Part shown: positions 34,111 to 47,290 of the stretch, in pieces
How the letters are laid out: each line of letters opens with the position of its first letter
How positions within the stretch are numbered: position 1 is the first letter of the stretch
Assembly: GCA_963169105.1 (NCBI GenBank)
Contig: OY720643.1
Coordinates: 20,990,373 to 21,054,372 of the forward strand
Direction: 5' to 3'
Length of the DNA stretch: 64,000 bases
Source: Ceriagrion tenellum
Taxonomy: Eukaryota; Arthropoda; Insecta; Odonata; Coenagrionidae
Notes under the pieces: generated by a model
What the model was told of the DNA's origin: nothing
Database searches by the model: none
What the model saw: only the letters and a program-made list of their open reading frames with translations
Made by a program: the position numbers and the translations under genes

Positions 34111-36823
34111 CGTCCGTAGTGCTCTACAAGTACATGTTTTCGGTCCTCTACTTTTCTGCAGTTATATACATACCAGGCTTCCCAGAGAATTTAAATTGTT
34201 CTATACCCTTTTTTAGATGCAGATGATAGGTTTATTAATCACCATTGCCACCTACATATGCTCTGGTGAACATTTTCTCTTTAAAATTTTCCAGAAGTGG
34301 CTTGTTGATATTGAATTCTATCCAGGGAAAATTATTATTTCTTCGAAGAGGAAATTGCTGTATGGTAATCAGTAGCATGGGTAATGCCGTGCGCAATGTG
34401 TTTTAACTGCAACAAAATATCTAATTAAGTTGCATTCGGGTGTACAACCAGAATGATTTATGGACCATAAAAATAGGCTGTATTAAGTAGGCATTAAATC
34501 ATGTATGCTTTCTTTTTCCAGCTGTTTGACTGCTAGAGGCCTAATTATTTTTGGTCCGCTTATATTAGGTCCGGTTTCTCTGATGCGATAGGTATTCCAT
34601 CATTATAATCCTTTACCGACCGCACGACTACATTATTCGTCCCGAATTTTTCATTCATGATTAATTATTCAAATGTTTAGAACACTATAAAAGCTTCCCA
34701 TCCCCCTAAAATCCCCTTGCTATCAAATTATATAAATCCACCCTACAGCTTTAACACAGAAGTTTTTCATGACACATGAATTCACCAACCATTAATGTAT
34801 TACCCTTAAGTTATTAAGTTTTGCAAATTATTTGCGCATTTTCTAATTATAATTTGTACGATATCTCGTGTATTTTCAATTTAGACAATGACAAATGACA
34901 TTAAGTGTTTAGGATCTAGTTTTTTAGGACAAAAGTACTTAAAATGTGACCACACATTTACTTTATATAATACGAGTTCATTTCATTCACGTAAGTTTTT
35001 TTGTTTTTTTGTCTTGTTACATGGTAGAACATTACTATTACCTATTTTAAATTTATAAATCGTGACAGTAGAATGTTTAACCACACTAATTTACCGCCTT
35101 GTCATCGCCATGAAAGAAAATTTACTTAATTTTACCCTTTTCTCCTACGGATACGTCCCTAAGAGTATTAATATTTTTTTTTCTTTTTACCATCTGAAAG
35201 TAACTCTCGACCCACATGACCTCTGGAGAGAGGAAGGACTTCCGGCTGGCTCTTAAAAAATCACACAAACTAGCGCGAAGACCCTAGTTTAAACACGGAG
35301 ATGGAAGACTGCCTCCGGGGCTCCTATGAATACTGCAAACAAAAATCTCGCGGCTCAAGAGTGCACAGAAAGTGGGTCCAGCTCCCAGAGCGGCGAGCCT
35401 CCTCCATTAGTGTGTTGGTTATGTGTCGAGGATGACTCGGAGCGGGAAAAGTGCTCTCCACACATTCGCTTCCCCACGAGAAAGTATTTAACACCACGCT
35501 CAGCCCACGAATGCACGGACGCGTGTTGTGTAACTCTCTCGTCTTGCCTCGTTCCGAGCCCTTTCTGTCTTCAGTGTATTTATGGGATCCTCACGAGATG
35601 GGCCGGGGGTAATTAGAACGAATGCGGAGGAGATCGTCAAGTCACCGTCGAAAAACTTCTGCATAAGAACTTGATGTATCATTGACTTGCTCGGCTATCT
35701 AGTCTAGAAACCTGAGCACTGTTGGAGCACAAATATAGAAAATAACATGAATATTATACCCTCATTTGTACCCTCATTTTTCATGTACGTTACACTATTT
35801 GCCTGGAATTGGACTGGATGGTGGAATCAATCAATTATAAATGCCATAGTTACCTGTTACAGCAGTAATGAATTATTTATTTTTACTTTAATGCTGTCGT
35901 TATTTTATGAGCATGTTATTAATATGTCTGTTTTTATGCAAATTTCGAATTAGGTATTCATTTTGTATTTATTTTATAACAATTCAAAATGTTATGTGCA
36001 TTATATTTTTTGTTGCTTTTAGGAGTATGTACCCAGAGCATTGAATAAATCCATTCATTCATTCATTCATAGATTTCTGGAGCAATAAAGCAAATGCTCC
36101 TCTATTCTTGGGTATTAATCGCGACGTTTGTACTTTTTTCAACGTTACTTGTAAGGACTGATAAGAAAATAATCATTGAGATAGGAAACCAAGGAGGAAT
36201 AACTGCAAAGATTGTAAAAATTGTGAACATCACCAATAAGAACAGGCATACGTTAGAAACTAACATTATTCAGACTAACCCAACCGAGTTAGTTTTAGAA
36301 GAACATTGTGTGTTTCACAATAATACTTTATTAGCGATACAAGTTTCACCTAACTAGCAATCATTATCAAATTACGAATACAAGGCATGCGAGTCAACAT
36401 CTTGTACCACAAGAAAGGGTTGTGGTAAGAGATAGCAGCCTGTGGCTTGAAAGGATTTTACGTACGTCACACGATAAGGTTCTCGGGGTTCAACGGGAGG
36501 GGAAAGGTATTGCAGATAGTGGGTGAATGGGAAGTTAAAAACATGCAATAAAAATTTTGACATTTTCGTTGGAAGAAAATTTCACATTTTCGAATGTTCC
36601 TAAGAAATTCAGCTTGATACCTTTCTTATCACTTTGAAGCACATCAGGAGAGAAATCAGTTACATGCTCCTCCTTGGTTAAAGTTTTACCGAGCAAGAGG
36701 AAAATTCTCCCTTCAGCCACCTCGTTTTGTTTTCACGTGCCCTAATGCACGTGTCCCGACCGCTTTGTTCAATTTATTGGCTAGGTGTAATTGGGGGTGC
36801 TGCATTTTATTCTGTAATACCAT
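34111..36823. other. Intergenic DNA, GC-richer 35220-35640, (CATT)n at about 36051-36069
   Basis: There are no recognised genes. Open frames at 35326-35616 and 36094-36357 have no family motif. A short CATT microsatellite follows GAATAAATC at about 36045, possibly the tail of a decayed retroelement, but the upstream sequence is not recognisable. Confidence 0.4.
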
Positions 36824-37182
36824 TCCTGTATGTCAAGCACTGTTGTTTTTTGGGCAACCCGTGTCAGGAATTTGCCGAGCCACCGTTACTTCTCCTTTGC
36901 CGGAGATCTCGTCAGGGCTGAATGACCTTAATGCCTTTATTATGAATCGGTTAAATATATCCTCAAGGAGGTGAAAGACGGAAGCCCAATTTCTAGAAGA
37001 CTCAACACCTACCCAGACTCCGTCCCCATTTCATCTCCTTGAGGATATGCAATTGATGCATAATAAAGGCATTAAAGGTCATCTAGCTCCGACGAAATCT
37101 CCGGCATAGGAGAAGAAACGTTGGCCACGCAAATTTCTGACACGGGTTACCCAAAAAAAACAACAGTGCTTGACATGCATGG
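36824..37182. repeat. Foldback: inverted repeat with arms of about 158 bp, spacer about 42 bp
   Basis: The left arm (36824-36981) and right arm (37024-37182) are reverse complements with scattered mismatches and a few single-base gaps. Matched blocks include ATGTCAAGCACTGTTG, ACCCGTGTCAG, GCCGGAGAT, AATGCCTTTATTATG and ATCCTCAAGGAG. A transcript would form a long double-stranded hairpin. No TIR-plus-TSD structure or coding function is clear. Open frames on the left arm are incidental. Confidence 0.85.
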
Positions 37183-37561
37183 ACCACGAAAGTTTTAATA
37201 ATTTTGATTACCTATTTTAGACCTGTCTACATTTGTGACACCTGTGAAGACTTGTAACCTCCCCATTATCATAGTCCAACTTAAAACCCGACTTGCATAC
37301 CAAATACCAAACTGGTTGCAAAACAAATTACACACCAAAAAGGTTGCTCTCTCTAATGGGTCCCTTTAGTGATTAAATATTAAGTATTAATTATTTCCCG
37401 GCGCATGATGGAAGTAAATTCTTCTTGGAGCCATCCAGAAGGCTCGGGATAACTACCATGGATGGATTGCAACAATCGATCAATCAGGGGTTACATGATA
37501 TCTCAGCGGGAGATGTAAGCCACCTGTTATAAGTGACTAATTTTGTGTAATTTTTACAGCC

Positions 37562-37597
37562 CTGATGATAGTGAGCAAGACGCTTGCCGAAAAATCG
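37562..37597 (+). ncRNA. Hammerhead-like relic
   Basis: CTGATGA (37562-37568), a strong hairpin GCAAG-ACG-CTTGC (37575-37587) and CGAAAAATCGAC follow in hammerhead order. Six unpaired bases precede the hairpin, and the segment after GAA has lost the expected stem III pairing. It looks like a decayed Penelope-type terminal ribozyme, and cleavage is unlikely. No GIY-YIG or reverse transcriptase trace is seen nearby. Confidence 0.35.
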
Positions 37598-37679
37598 ACA
37601 AATATGGAAACGTTGACTCGATAAGGTTTACCTAAATGATTTTATTGACACAATATCTATACATATTACAAAGATTTCT

Positions 37680-37990
37680 ACATATTCATCTACTTTATAC
37701 CCTGCGAGCAGCCACATGGGGTGTTAGGACAACAGCCGTATAACGATGTTAGGGATAACGTTTTGGGAGGTGAAATGATGACATGTATTATGGGAGTGTA
37801 TTTAGTGGAGCCAATTTTTTATTGTGGTCGCTTATTGTTCGCGGAAAGAACGAGAATTTGTACCTATCTGTTTGGAAATGCTTCTCACTAATTTTATCGT
37901 TTCTGTCAGACCTAGTGATGTATTGAGGCGTCATGATAGTATTAAATGTGTAGCTTTGAACATAGATGCAGTATAGCTATTTACCTCGTT
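37680..37990 (-). mobile_element. LINE family L1w, copy 6, with C-terminal relic
   Basis: Minus-strand translation at about 37810-37945 gives ITRSDRNDKISEKHFQTDRY, then KFSFFPRTISDHNK, the family C-terminus (FFPRTI..N). The 3' box is degraded (CCTGCGAGCAGCCACATGGG) and the hexamer tail is reduced to one or two units near 37687. The 3' untranslated sequence (GGGAGGTGAAATGATGACAT on the plus strand) matches copy 2 at 5.1 kb. Confidence 0.8.
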
Positions 37991-40900
37991 CTGTTATACA
38001 AAGTATTAGGACCCATTTTGATAACATAGTAGATCTAACATAATAATTCGATTACATACCAACAAATTTTCTTTAAAACACGAAATTATACAGATTTTTA
38101 GGTATAGATTCTGCTAGCAAACATCAAGGCGTCTTGCCAAGTCCAATTTTCAGGAAAAAACAATTGTATTTCAAAATTATTTCTTCAAGTATTCAAGTAC
38201 CGCTCCAAAAGCTCAAGCCATAACACGCTTGTTGAATAATTAATTCCTTTCATTAAAGATGTTTAAAAAATATATTTCTACTGTTATTTCCATTAATATT
38301 TGAATGGTGAGCTCCATTTTATAGACAGATGCACTCAAACCAGATGTTTTCTAAGCAATTTTTATCGATTTGATTTAAGAAAATATTCTGAATAATTATT
38401 TTCTATTCGCCACTGACAATATACAATAGTTATATGCATAATATTGCTATCGGTACAAAAAATTTGAAAAAAAAATTTTCTTTCTGTTTTTCATATATCT
38501 TATTACAATTATTAAATAATTATTCTCAAAAACTAAATGTTTTGTCACTTATTTTGCATCACATTCGTGCACTAATGTTTATTGATGGTAGCTTCAAACA
38601 GGGAAACCTTTAGAGCTACCTAAAGCTCACATGCAAAGTTTAAAATTTATATATTTTTTTGTAACTGTATTTTTCTGTATCAAAGGCATATGAGCAATAA
38701 ATATCTATCAAATATTGAAATGCGCTCTCTATGAGCTACGATTACCTTTCCACCCACCTTACGCTCATGGCGATACTTCTACTACATGCGAGTCTTCACA
38801 CCTCCCTTCCCTTTCGGACTGTGAATCAGGGCAACTCGAGCGCATATCCTCCCGGTCGCTGCGCTGATGGCAATCGGCCAACTTTCCGATACGGACGAGG
38901 GAAGCGTTGAGAGTCGATCATCCAGATGTTCTCACGCCCACGCGAATCGGCGGTGGGCACCGCAGAACGGAGTGATCTTTTTTCTTATAAGGAACTTGGA
39001 CATCGAAGTGCCGACGGCTAGAGCTGTGTACGAGGCTGCACTCCCCTTGGATTTGAACCGGATCTCACCTGTCTGGAAGTACGCTTGCCAGTCGCATTAT
39101 GACCGTTAAAGGAATAGAATTGCTTCCAAGTTAGAGAGGAGCAAAAATAGAGATGAATGAGGATTTCTTGGGTGTTTCAACGGGTTAGTGACTTCATGTC
39201 TGCCTAAAAGAAGTATGAGCGAGGTTTTTCTTCTCAGTCACAATATATACCATATTATTTTTTATTTATGCAAAAGTAAGAAGTAAGAGTAAAAATTTTA
39301 TATAGACGACACAAAAACTTCGTATAATATAGCTATAATCCTCGGTAAATGACTGGATTTACTTCTATGAGGTTTCTCGTAGGAATTGTTCACACTGTGC
39401 ACTGAAAAATCCCCCTCAATTGAGGGTTTTTTATTATTCTGTTGACATTTCTACGACGAGTCCAATGTGCATTTTAAAAATAGTTCAGGAAACAAACGAA
39501 ATATGTACTGTTAAACATCTGACGAGAACTATGCGTTAGATATGCCATACATATAGATGAAATCTCTGTGGAGGTACTTTCAGTAACATCTGGAACTCCA
39601 TTATGAAATATATAAAGAATGAAACAAAAGGCGGGAATAAAGGACAACGGCTCAACCAAGTATTAGGCACCCGACCCGAGGATGAGTGCAAGTAATAGTG
39701 GCCTAATTCAAGTGACGGTGTTCAGAGACTTTTCTTCCCATGAAGGTTTTAATTCATGTGCATGTGGATTACACGACAAACATTGGATAAAAGTGCACCC
39801 GGAAAATTCTCAGATGATTTAAAAACAGATAACCTTGATCCATAGCACATAGCGATGTAATTGCAAACATATTGCGGAATTACAACGCGGTATTGGAAAT
39901 AACTTTATCATTTATACTTTAAACAATGAAGTGTAAAGAAACTAAAATAAAAGAGGCATAAACGAATTGGATAGAGAGGAAAAATAAGAAAAACGGTGCT
40001 AGAAATGTCCAATCGCCGATATTAGAAGATTTTTCACTTTCCTAACCGAAAGGCATGATGGGTAATTATGTATGCATTTATCAATTCTTTAAATAGGCTA
40101 CCATTTTGCTTCCGATGTTAACGACAGTTCAATTAACGATTCTAATTATAACAATTGCTTTGTTAGCTACTTGAATTATGCCTTTCGGAAATGTTTGTTG
40201 GTAAGTTATTAGGTTATTACCCATATTTCCACGGTACTGTGGGAACAAAAGTCTCGATGGGGTATCCAAAACAATATTCGCGCCATTACAAAGGCACACC
40301 TTGCTGGTTATCTGATAGATAAAGCCAATATTATAGAGTTAGCGTCAAAATACTTCTTAAAAAGCAATATGGGATGAGATAATGAATGGAGAGGAATACA
40401 TGGGAAGAGAAAGAATGGAACTCATCGAGCAAATTATAAAGAACGTTGTAATGAAGAAATAGGTAGGGATGAAGCGGTTGGTGGAAAGGAAATTCGGACG
40501 GAGAGCTACTGCAAACAAAATTTCGGATTGATGACTACTTATGGTGGTTATATAATTAAAACGGTCCGACAAAATCACTCTGATTCTTCAAGACGCAATA
40601 CTCTTTGAATTATACCAGTGATTTATGCTCTATAAATTATAACATTAAAATGCACTTACACAAGTGTTTCCATGCATTAAGAATGTGTTAGGATGCGTTT
40701 GTAATCAATAAAATTTATTACAAATCCTTAATAAAACACCTTTTGAATGTGCTATTATTACAACCTCTCAGCCGAATTAAAGGCCTCTAAAATTCATTCT
40801 TTTTGCTTTAAGTGACCTTGCAGTGCATGATAATTAGACTACCATCTCTAATTATAATGATTTGAGCTCATTACTTTACTGATAATAAGTCCCTGACCTC

Positions 40901-43900
40901 GTTTTCTGCTCTCTCTCTCTCTCTTTCTGCATATACGCGAAACAATGTCTTCTCCTTGGGAATTGATTAGCAAAATCGAGTTTCGTTTGCCTATATATTG
41001 CGAATTTAAGGACAAATTTCAACGATACTTAAGTTATATTCGTCCCTTAACCAAAAGGCAATGTTAAAATATTGAAACATAAAGTTATAATGTTTTGTAA
41101 CACTGGTTATGAATCAAATATCCATATTTCATGAAAAATTAATAATGTTATTCAACAGCTGCTGCTTTGCTATCATAAATATGTTTACGACAGGAAATTA
41201 ACTGAAAATATGCGCTGATGAGTTAGTTGGCCAATTAAAATATCTTAGCTAGGGAAAAGTTGATTTCTCCCTAAGAAGCGGAGGCACTCAAATGCCCCTT
41301 CCATTCACAAAATCGTTCCTCAGAAATGTCCATAAAGACACCAAAAAAGGAAAAGACCGCTGACTTTGTACAAATAATTTAAAAAGTGGACAGTGGCCGT
41401 GGATGGGTTGGATATTATATTAGAAATAAAAATTATAAATTGAAATTAATGGGTAAAAATATAAAAAATTATGATTTCCATGATAAATTATTTATTTAAT
41501 CTATTTTTCGTCTTCATTTTCCTGGTGGAAATGTAATGGGTCCAATGAAATACAAAACTATAAATGTATGTACCGAGAATAAGTTGAAATATTCCATATT
41601 TTGAAATCACCTCACCAGTGAGCAAAGAATCCTAATCTCGTGGGTAATGGTCAAGGAAAGTTTTATATAATATTCTGGTGAGTCCATTTAAATACCTCGT
41701 TATTCGTTGTTTAGGAATTGATAATTATCGAAAGAAACTATCTGCTGGTTATTTATTGGCAAGCGAGGGTTAAATTCCACTAAAATTCACAGGAAAATCG
41801 AGCCAGTAATTATTGACATATTAAAATTGGGTATTTTTGCTTATTATTTTTTGTTAATTGTTTCATAGTTTTGGGTGAACTTGATAGATCTGCTCCATGC
41901 TATGGGAGAAAAATATTGAAGTTACATGTTCCATCCTAAATTTACGCGGAGTTAGGGCAAATATTTCTCCTTTCCGGTATTATTTGCTTAATTTTGGTTT
42001 CTGTAGACATAGTTTAGGCGTGATTCCAACGGTCATATTCAGGTTTAAGTGATGGAAGCAACTTCAATCAGACGGCGCCCGTTAGAATATTGGTGAAACC
42101 GTTGTGTACAAGTCTACCAAAGCGACGAAATCCAGAAAGGTCATTTTGAAAATTTTTTCATCCTGGAATATTTTCCCGATACAGCTTTTATCTTCAGGAA
42201 ATGAAACTTTCAAAGTGACCTAAAATTATACGTACCCCATTTTCCTATCTTTTGTGCATTTTCATTTCATATCCAAGAAAACCTGATCAAGGAAATATAT
42301 GCTTGGGTTTGAGTGATAACTACGGCTGGAGTTTTTTTTCCAAATAACAAGTGATTATAGTCTACCATTCAGGACTTGATTGGAGTGTAAAACACTCCAG
42401 GAACATTTACAGTGTGAGAATTTCGTAATCAATCTATTCAAGCCTTAGTTAATCTAGCGTTTTTAATTTCTTGGAAAATTTGGATGTAAATGCATGATTG
42501 GAAAGGGACGGAAAGAAAATAACACACACATTATAAAGCACTATGGCACGGTGAAAGCATACTGATGGGCTGATAGTTCTTAGATTCTTCTCGTGATGTT
42601 TAGGTTTTATAGCTCTAAAAAGAGCTTCCTGCCATTAACAGTTATCCAGACCCCAATTATGCCGCAATAAAAACTGACGCAGCGGTGTAAATCCTTTTCT
42701 GCTCACACAAATTCCAAAACAACCTCATTCATTCGTGAGAATGGGCGACCATTATAAAGACGAGCAACTTGAAGGGGCGTAAAAAAATTTCCATTGATTC
42801 CCAGAGAAGAAGAAAAAGCAAGGTTGTGAGCCCCCAAAAAAATTACTAGCCAGCGCCCAATGTTCCCGGTCCCTCCCATCGTCCCTAATCATTCAGAAAT
42901 TCTGGTAGCGGGGACACCGTTCAGCGGTATCCTGTCATCAAGGCATCCTCAAATTTAGGCGTGGGGTTCAACTTCGTGGAAACAAGTTTTTTTCTCCTAC
43001 AATGTTCTCTCAGGTACAAGGAAGCTGGTGGCCCATTAATGACTAATAGTGGAGTTATTGGTCTAACCGGAAGTGAGCCTCACAGGGAAGAAAATTAGGC
43101 AACATAAGTCGATTATTCAAAAATGTATGATATATTTTTTCAGTTATAGATTCAAATTTTTAAGAAAAACAATATTATAATAAATAATTTAGAGCTCCTT
43201 TCAGTAGGACATTTAAAAATGTTATTGATTTTTTTAGCTTAAGAACAAGGATGATATAAATTCCTTGACGATCAAAGGATAACGCAAGGTGCTTGATGAA
43301 TGTCATATTTTGACTATTTTAGTGAAGAAAATACTGCCAGTAAACTCGTTGCGGAAGTAGGATTACTATAAAACAGTAGGTACTTGAAAAATCTTCATAG
43401 GGGTTTCGGCACCTCCATGAATGAGGCACTTGGAACATACGGAAAAATTGGTTGTACACATAGCGAAGGATATAAAACAAATGATGATTTCACGAGGACA
43501 ACTAAAGGATAAGTACACACGTGGACCAATTGGAATGCGATATGAGGGAGAAGGAAAATAGCGGCTAAATGTAATAGAGGTGGGAAATTTCGACGGCTGC
43601 CATTAGCCAGTCATAGGATCAAAAGGTTGATGATCAGGTGGGTGAAACTGTTTGGGTAGGCGACTTACTTCTCGTGCAGTAGGTTGTGAGAAATACCAGA
43701 GAGAAAAATGATTCAGAAACGCCAGCATATCGTGGATACGGTTATGTTATTCTGATATCCAACCGCAGGTGCAATTTTCTCTAATTGAAGTGCATTACGT
43801 ACATGTCGGGGTATTAGACTTTTTGCTGAGTCTCCGAATTGCCTCCGTAATGGCACGATGGAAGCCGTGTTCATCCACGATGTGCTTCGCCGTTCTGCTG

Positions 43901-44173
43901 ACTTGTGTTTACGTACCAGAGCTGCGACATCACTGCAGAGATTCTGTATCTCCTAATAGAAGGGATCATTAAAAGGTGTCTACGGAAATTATGTGTTAGC
44001 GCAGGGCACGGGAGTGATATAAAAAACTGATTTTAGTTATCATTAACCTGGTTTCTAAGTATGAAGCGACACTTTTCTGCGCTATATTAGTGTAAAAACT
44101 CCTCAAGCAAAGTGTAGTCATATTAGGATACGTTATGAAGGCTAATAATTGATATTCATTATAATCGTTTTTC
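37991..44173. other. Long AT-rich intergenic stretch, no genes recognised
   Basis: There are few open frames, all short and unassigned. Minor items are a GC-richer patch at 38730-39120 with an 80-codon open frame, a palindrome CCCTCAATTGAGGG followed by T6 at about 39412-39431 (terminator-like by chance), and a CT microsatellite at about 40910-40924. Nothing else is supported over more than 6 kb. Confidence 0.45.
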
Positions 44174-44210
44174 CCACCAGAAATAATTCCATTGGAATTA
44201 TTCCTGGTGG
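44174..44210. repeat. 37-bp palindrome
   Basis: CCACCAGAAATAATTCCA meets TTGGAATTATTCCTGGTGG with one mismatch and no loop. The length exceeds casual hairpins in this AT-rich sequence. Function unknown. Confidence 0.8.
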
Positions 44211-44528
44211 CAGTGCCTATTATCAATTACACTTCTTTACTAATGGGACTATGAGAATTCAGGAACATGAGTCGAAGTACTTGCTAATGATATAATAGCT
44301 AGATCTCATCTTTTTTTCCGTTTTCCTGTCCAAAACCCATTTCTGATGGCGTACCGCTTTTGCTTAGGCCACTCTGCTCCTAAAATTTTTCTTGCATTCT
44401 CTGTCTCCGGTGATTGTCAGATTGAAAACTTATTTAAGATTTTTCCTCCTTCATATTTTTCTATAAATCATCACAAAGTTGTTTTCACATCTAGGACCAG
44501 ACTTGTCATGCTCTACATCACACGGTGT

Positions 44529-45092
44529 TTAAGGTAGTTTGAGCGAAGTATAATTTTACCTAGAAATCAATGAATTCGATAACATTTAGAAGAAAAATAT
44601 ATCACCCTTCCATTGACACCAAATATTGAACTCTTTACCACATTACTTGCCGATATATTTTCCAAAAAATACCAGCCCATTTACATGGGAAATGATACGT
44701 GTTTGCATTTCAAAGGGACCTTATATTAAAAAATGAGGCATTTCCTACAATTAAATCTCGTTAAAAAATCAACAGTGTGTAGTTTGTGTGTTTTCTCAAC
44801 TATTTTCGAAAATTAATTACATTGTCACCGCAGTAAATACTTTGGGATCACAATAAACTTTCCGTTTTGATGGAGTATCAAACGTACCGTGTGAAAAAAA
44901 TGAGTCAAGTTAAAGACTTATTTAGATATTTTCATTTGATTACTTACAATTTCTGTCATGTAAAACTATATTATAGCACCATTAATTATGCAATATTTAA
45001 TTCGTGTTTCTCACAGTTGGTGAACTTAAAACGTGTATATCGAATGTGGTATCTATTATGATTAGGGGAATATCTCGATCGCACTACCTTAA
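44529..45092 (+). mobile_element. M560 MITE, copy 3
   Basis: TTAAGGTAGTTTGAGCGAAG opens it and ATCGCACTACCTTAA closes it, giving TIRs of the form GGTAGT.YGAGCGA inside TTAA. It is 564 bp long and collinear with copy 2. The open frame 44867-45061 lies inside and is interrupted in the other copies, so it is probably not coding. Confidence 0.85.
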
Positions 45093-46945
45093 GTGAAATG
45101 ATTCACCGAACTTCGAGGTCCAAAGGAAGTATCGCACATAGTACAACCAGGTGACCTGGTGCGCGGCGTGAATGCATCCAATCACGCACGTGATGAGAAA
45201 GTATGATTATGGATGGCAGAAAATTTTGGAGATACTTTCGTTTTATCGATTACAATGTGCATGGATTCATTCTATTATTTACTATTTTTATTGATTTCAT
45301 CCATACTATCCATTACATCTTTTGATAGCATATTAATAAATATCTGATCGGCTCATGAAGCTAATTGTGAAGTGAAATTCAGAAATGAGCTTGAAATATG
45401 CTTGAGGGAAAGATAATGATGATAAAAGGGGAGTTGGAGTAATCTTTATGAGACCTTTATCAAAGAAAAAGACCCAGCGTATGATTTTTTATTCAAATAT
45501 CTTGCTTAAAGGCTGACTGGTAATTAATTTATACTAACAGCACAATATTTGTTATCTCGTTTTTTAAGTACTAGCTTCTAGTCTCTCTACTTGAAATAAA
45601 TTTTATACTTTTTATCGTGCGGCATTATAACGGACTCTAGCACGTTTTAAATGATCAGGCAAATTTTTAAATAAAATTTGGAGATAAAAAGGAAATTTCC
45701 TGGTTATAAAATAATCATATTAGGTATCCCAATTAAAAGTTTCTCTTCTTTTTATTACTCAATATTTTTATGGGGCCATTTGTTAAGAAAATATTCACTA
45801 GGTTAATTTCAGTAATTATTAAATTAATTCTAGAAAATTAACTTAATACCCAAGGAGATGGGAGATATTTTTTTATGCCAGCATTTCGAAAGTTGGAGAG
45901 TCTCGCTCTCATTTTCTTTTTTCCTTTAACTGTCTCAAACCTTACACTTTTAACTGCTCTGAACTTTCGGCAAATTGCTGCCAATATGTATTTGGCGAGG
46001 ACTGAATTCTCCATATCCCTTCGATGGCGTAAGTTCAGATTCTGAGAAATAAAATAAAGAAAGTGGGGTGAAGAAAAAAGCAGGCTTAAAAATGTTTCCT
46101 CCTCGTTATAATTTACCATCTCCTTAACCCAATGCTACCATGATTGGCGATCGCATTCTTAGTTTTGATCAATTCATTCGTTCAGCCATTCTTTGGTGAC
46201 GCAAACTTCCCACCTCCTGAAATGTCAAACAATAGAAGGGCACAGGACGGCTCCACTGAGAGAAGAGAATTGGCATTGTTGTAATGTGATATATTTGGAG
46301 TGAGGTCTCAAGACAGGTTTGCTAGGCAGGGGTTAAAACGGAGCGAAGGAACAAAAGGACAAACTCTATGGCAGGGAAACATATTTTACGTTTGCAAATG
46401 AACATTAAGTGAGAAAAAACTGTTAAAATGGACTGTGTCTGGATTGATGTGTAGCAAAATTTGCGAGGCTATGTACACTCTACATTACATTCACACACTT
46501 AAAACACCGTACCAACTCAGGATAGGCAATGCTTTAAGACCATGGAGGCCTTTGAAAAACAAAATAAGGTGGCACTAATAGCTGTAATAAATCAATCTGG
46601 TATTATACCATGCGAATGAGTGGAACTCATTTGTATACTTTTCTTGGAGATAGCTAATTTCATTTCTGGGACTGCTGCTTTGGGCATATTCCCTGACGAT
46701 ATTGTGCCCTCTCTTTCTGTCTATTTCTATGCGTAGGTAGTGGAATATGCTGATTTCGCTAAAACCTTTGATGCAATACCAATAATAAGAGAAAAGATGT
46801 AATGACTATAGAGTAATTTTAATGTGAATATTTCAGCAAACAAACTTATAAATCCATATACAAACTAATCTGCAAACCATCAGCGTATCCATAGCGCCTT
46901 TTACTCTTGTAGTGGTAAAATATTTAAGTGCTGAGTGATGGTACT
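45093..46945. other. AT-rich intergenic DNA, nothing recognised
   Basis: The open frame 45838-46119 (minus) shows no motif. No repeats identified. Confidence 0.45.
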
Positions 46946-46949
46946 GTTA

Positions 46950-47290
46950 AGCTAGCTCTGATTAAATAATTTCCTCCATGCTGCCCAATTCTTGCATTCA
47001 TCTTTTACTTTATCTACCATTAAAAATTGCTCAACGCACTTTTTTTAGCTGTTAAGACTCCAAAAATTCCTTCTCATGAGACTTTCATCCACCACATTCA
47101 CCCAACGCTTTCTGGGACAACCCTTTCCTCTCACGCCGTTCTCCACCATATGATAAATTTGATTTTTTATCCGAATTGCATCCATTCTCTACATGGTCAA
47201 ACCAACTAAGCACGCTCCTTCCAGTCATGTCAATTTTTGCCGAATCCATAATAATGCCAACCATTTTCACCATCCATTTTGTTGTTTATG
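46950..47290 (-). pseudogene. C-terminus of a second type of LINE reverse transcriptase (RTE/R4-like)
   Basis: Minus-strand translation gives SVLSWFDHVE, then after a one-base shift RMDAIRIKNQIYHM-like sequence, GVRGKGCPRKRWVNVVDESL and MRR. Further down comes VKDECKNWAAWRKLF. The motif W.GHV.R, then RGRGRPRKRW..VV.E is the standard post-polymerase tail of endonuclease-type LINE proteins of this group. One clear frameshift falls in the HVE/RMD region. No polymerase motifs remain upstream and no poly-tail is obvious downstream. Confidence 0.75.

Noticed and set aside
39412..39431. Bacterial-style intrinsic terminator (CCCTCAATTGAGGG then T run)
   Set aside because: Nothing else in the window is bacterial. 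A short palindrome followed by Ts is expected by chance in AT-rich eukaryotic DNA.
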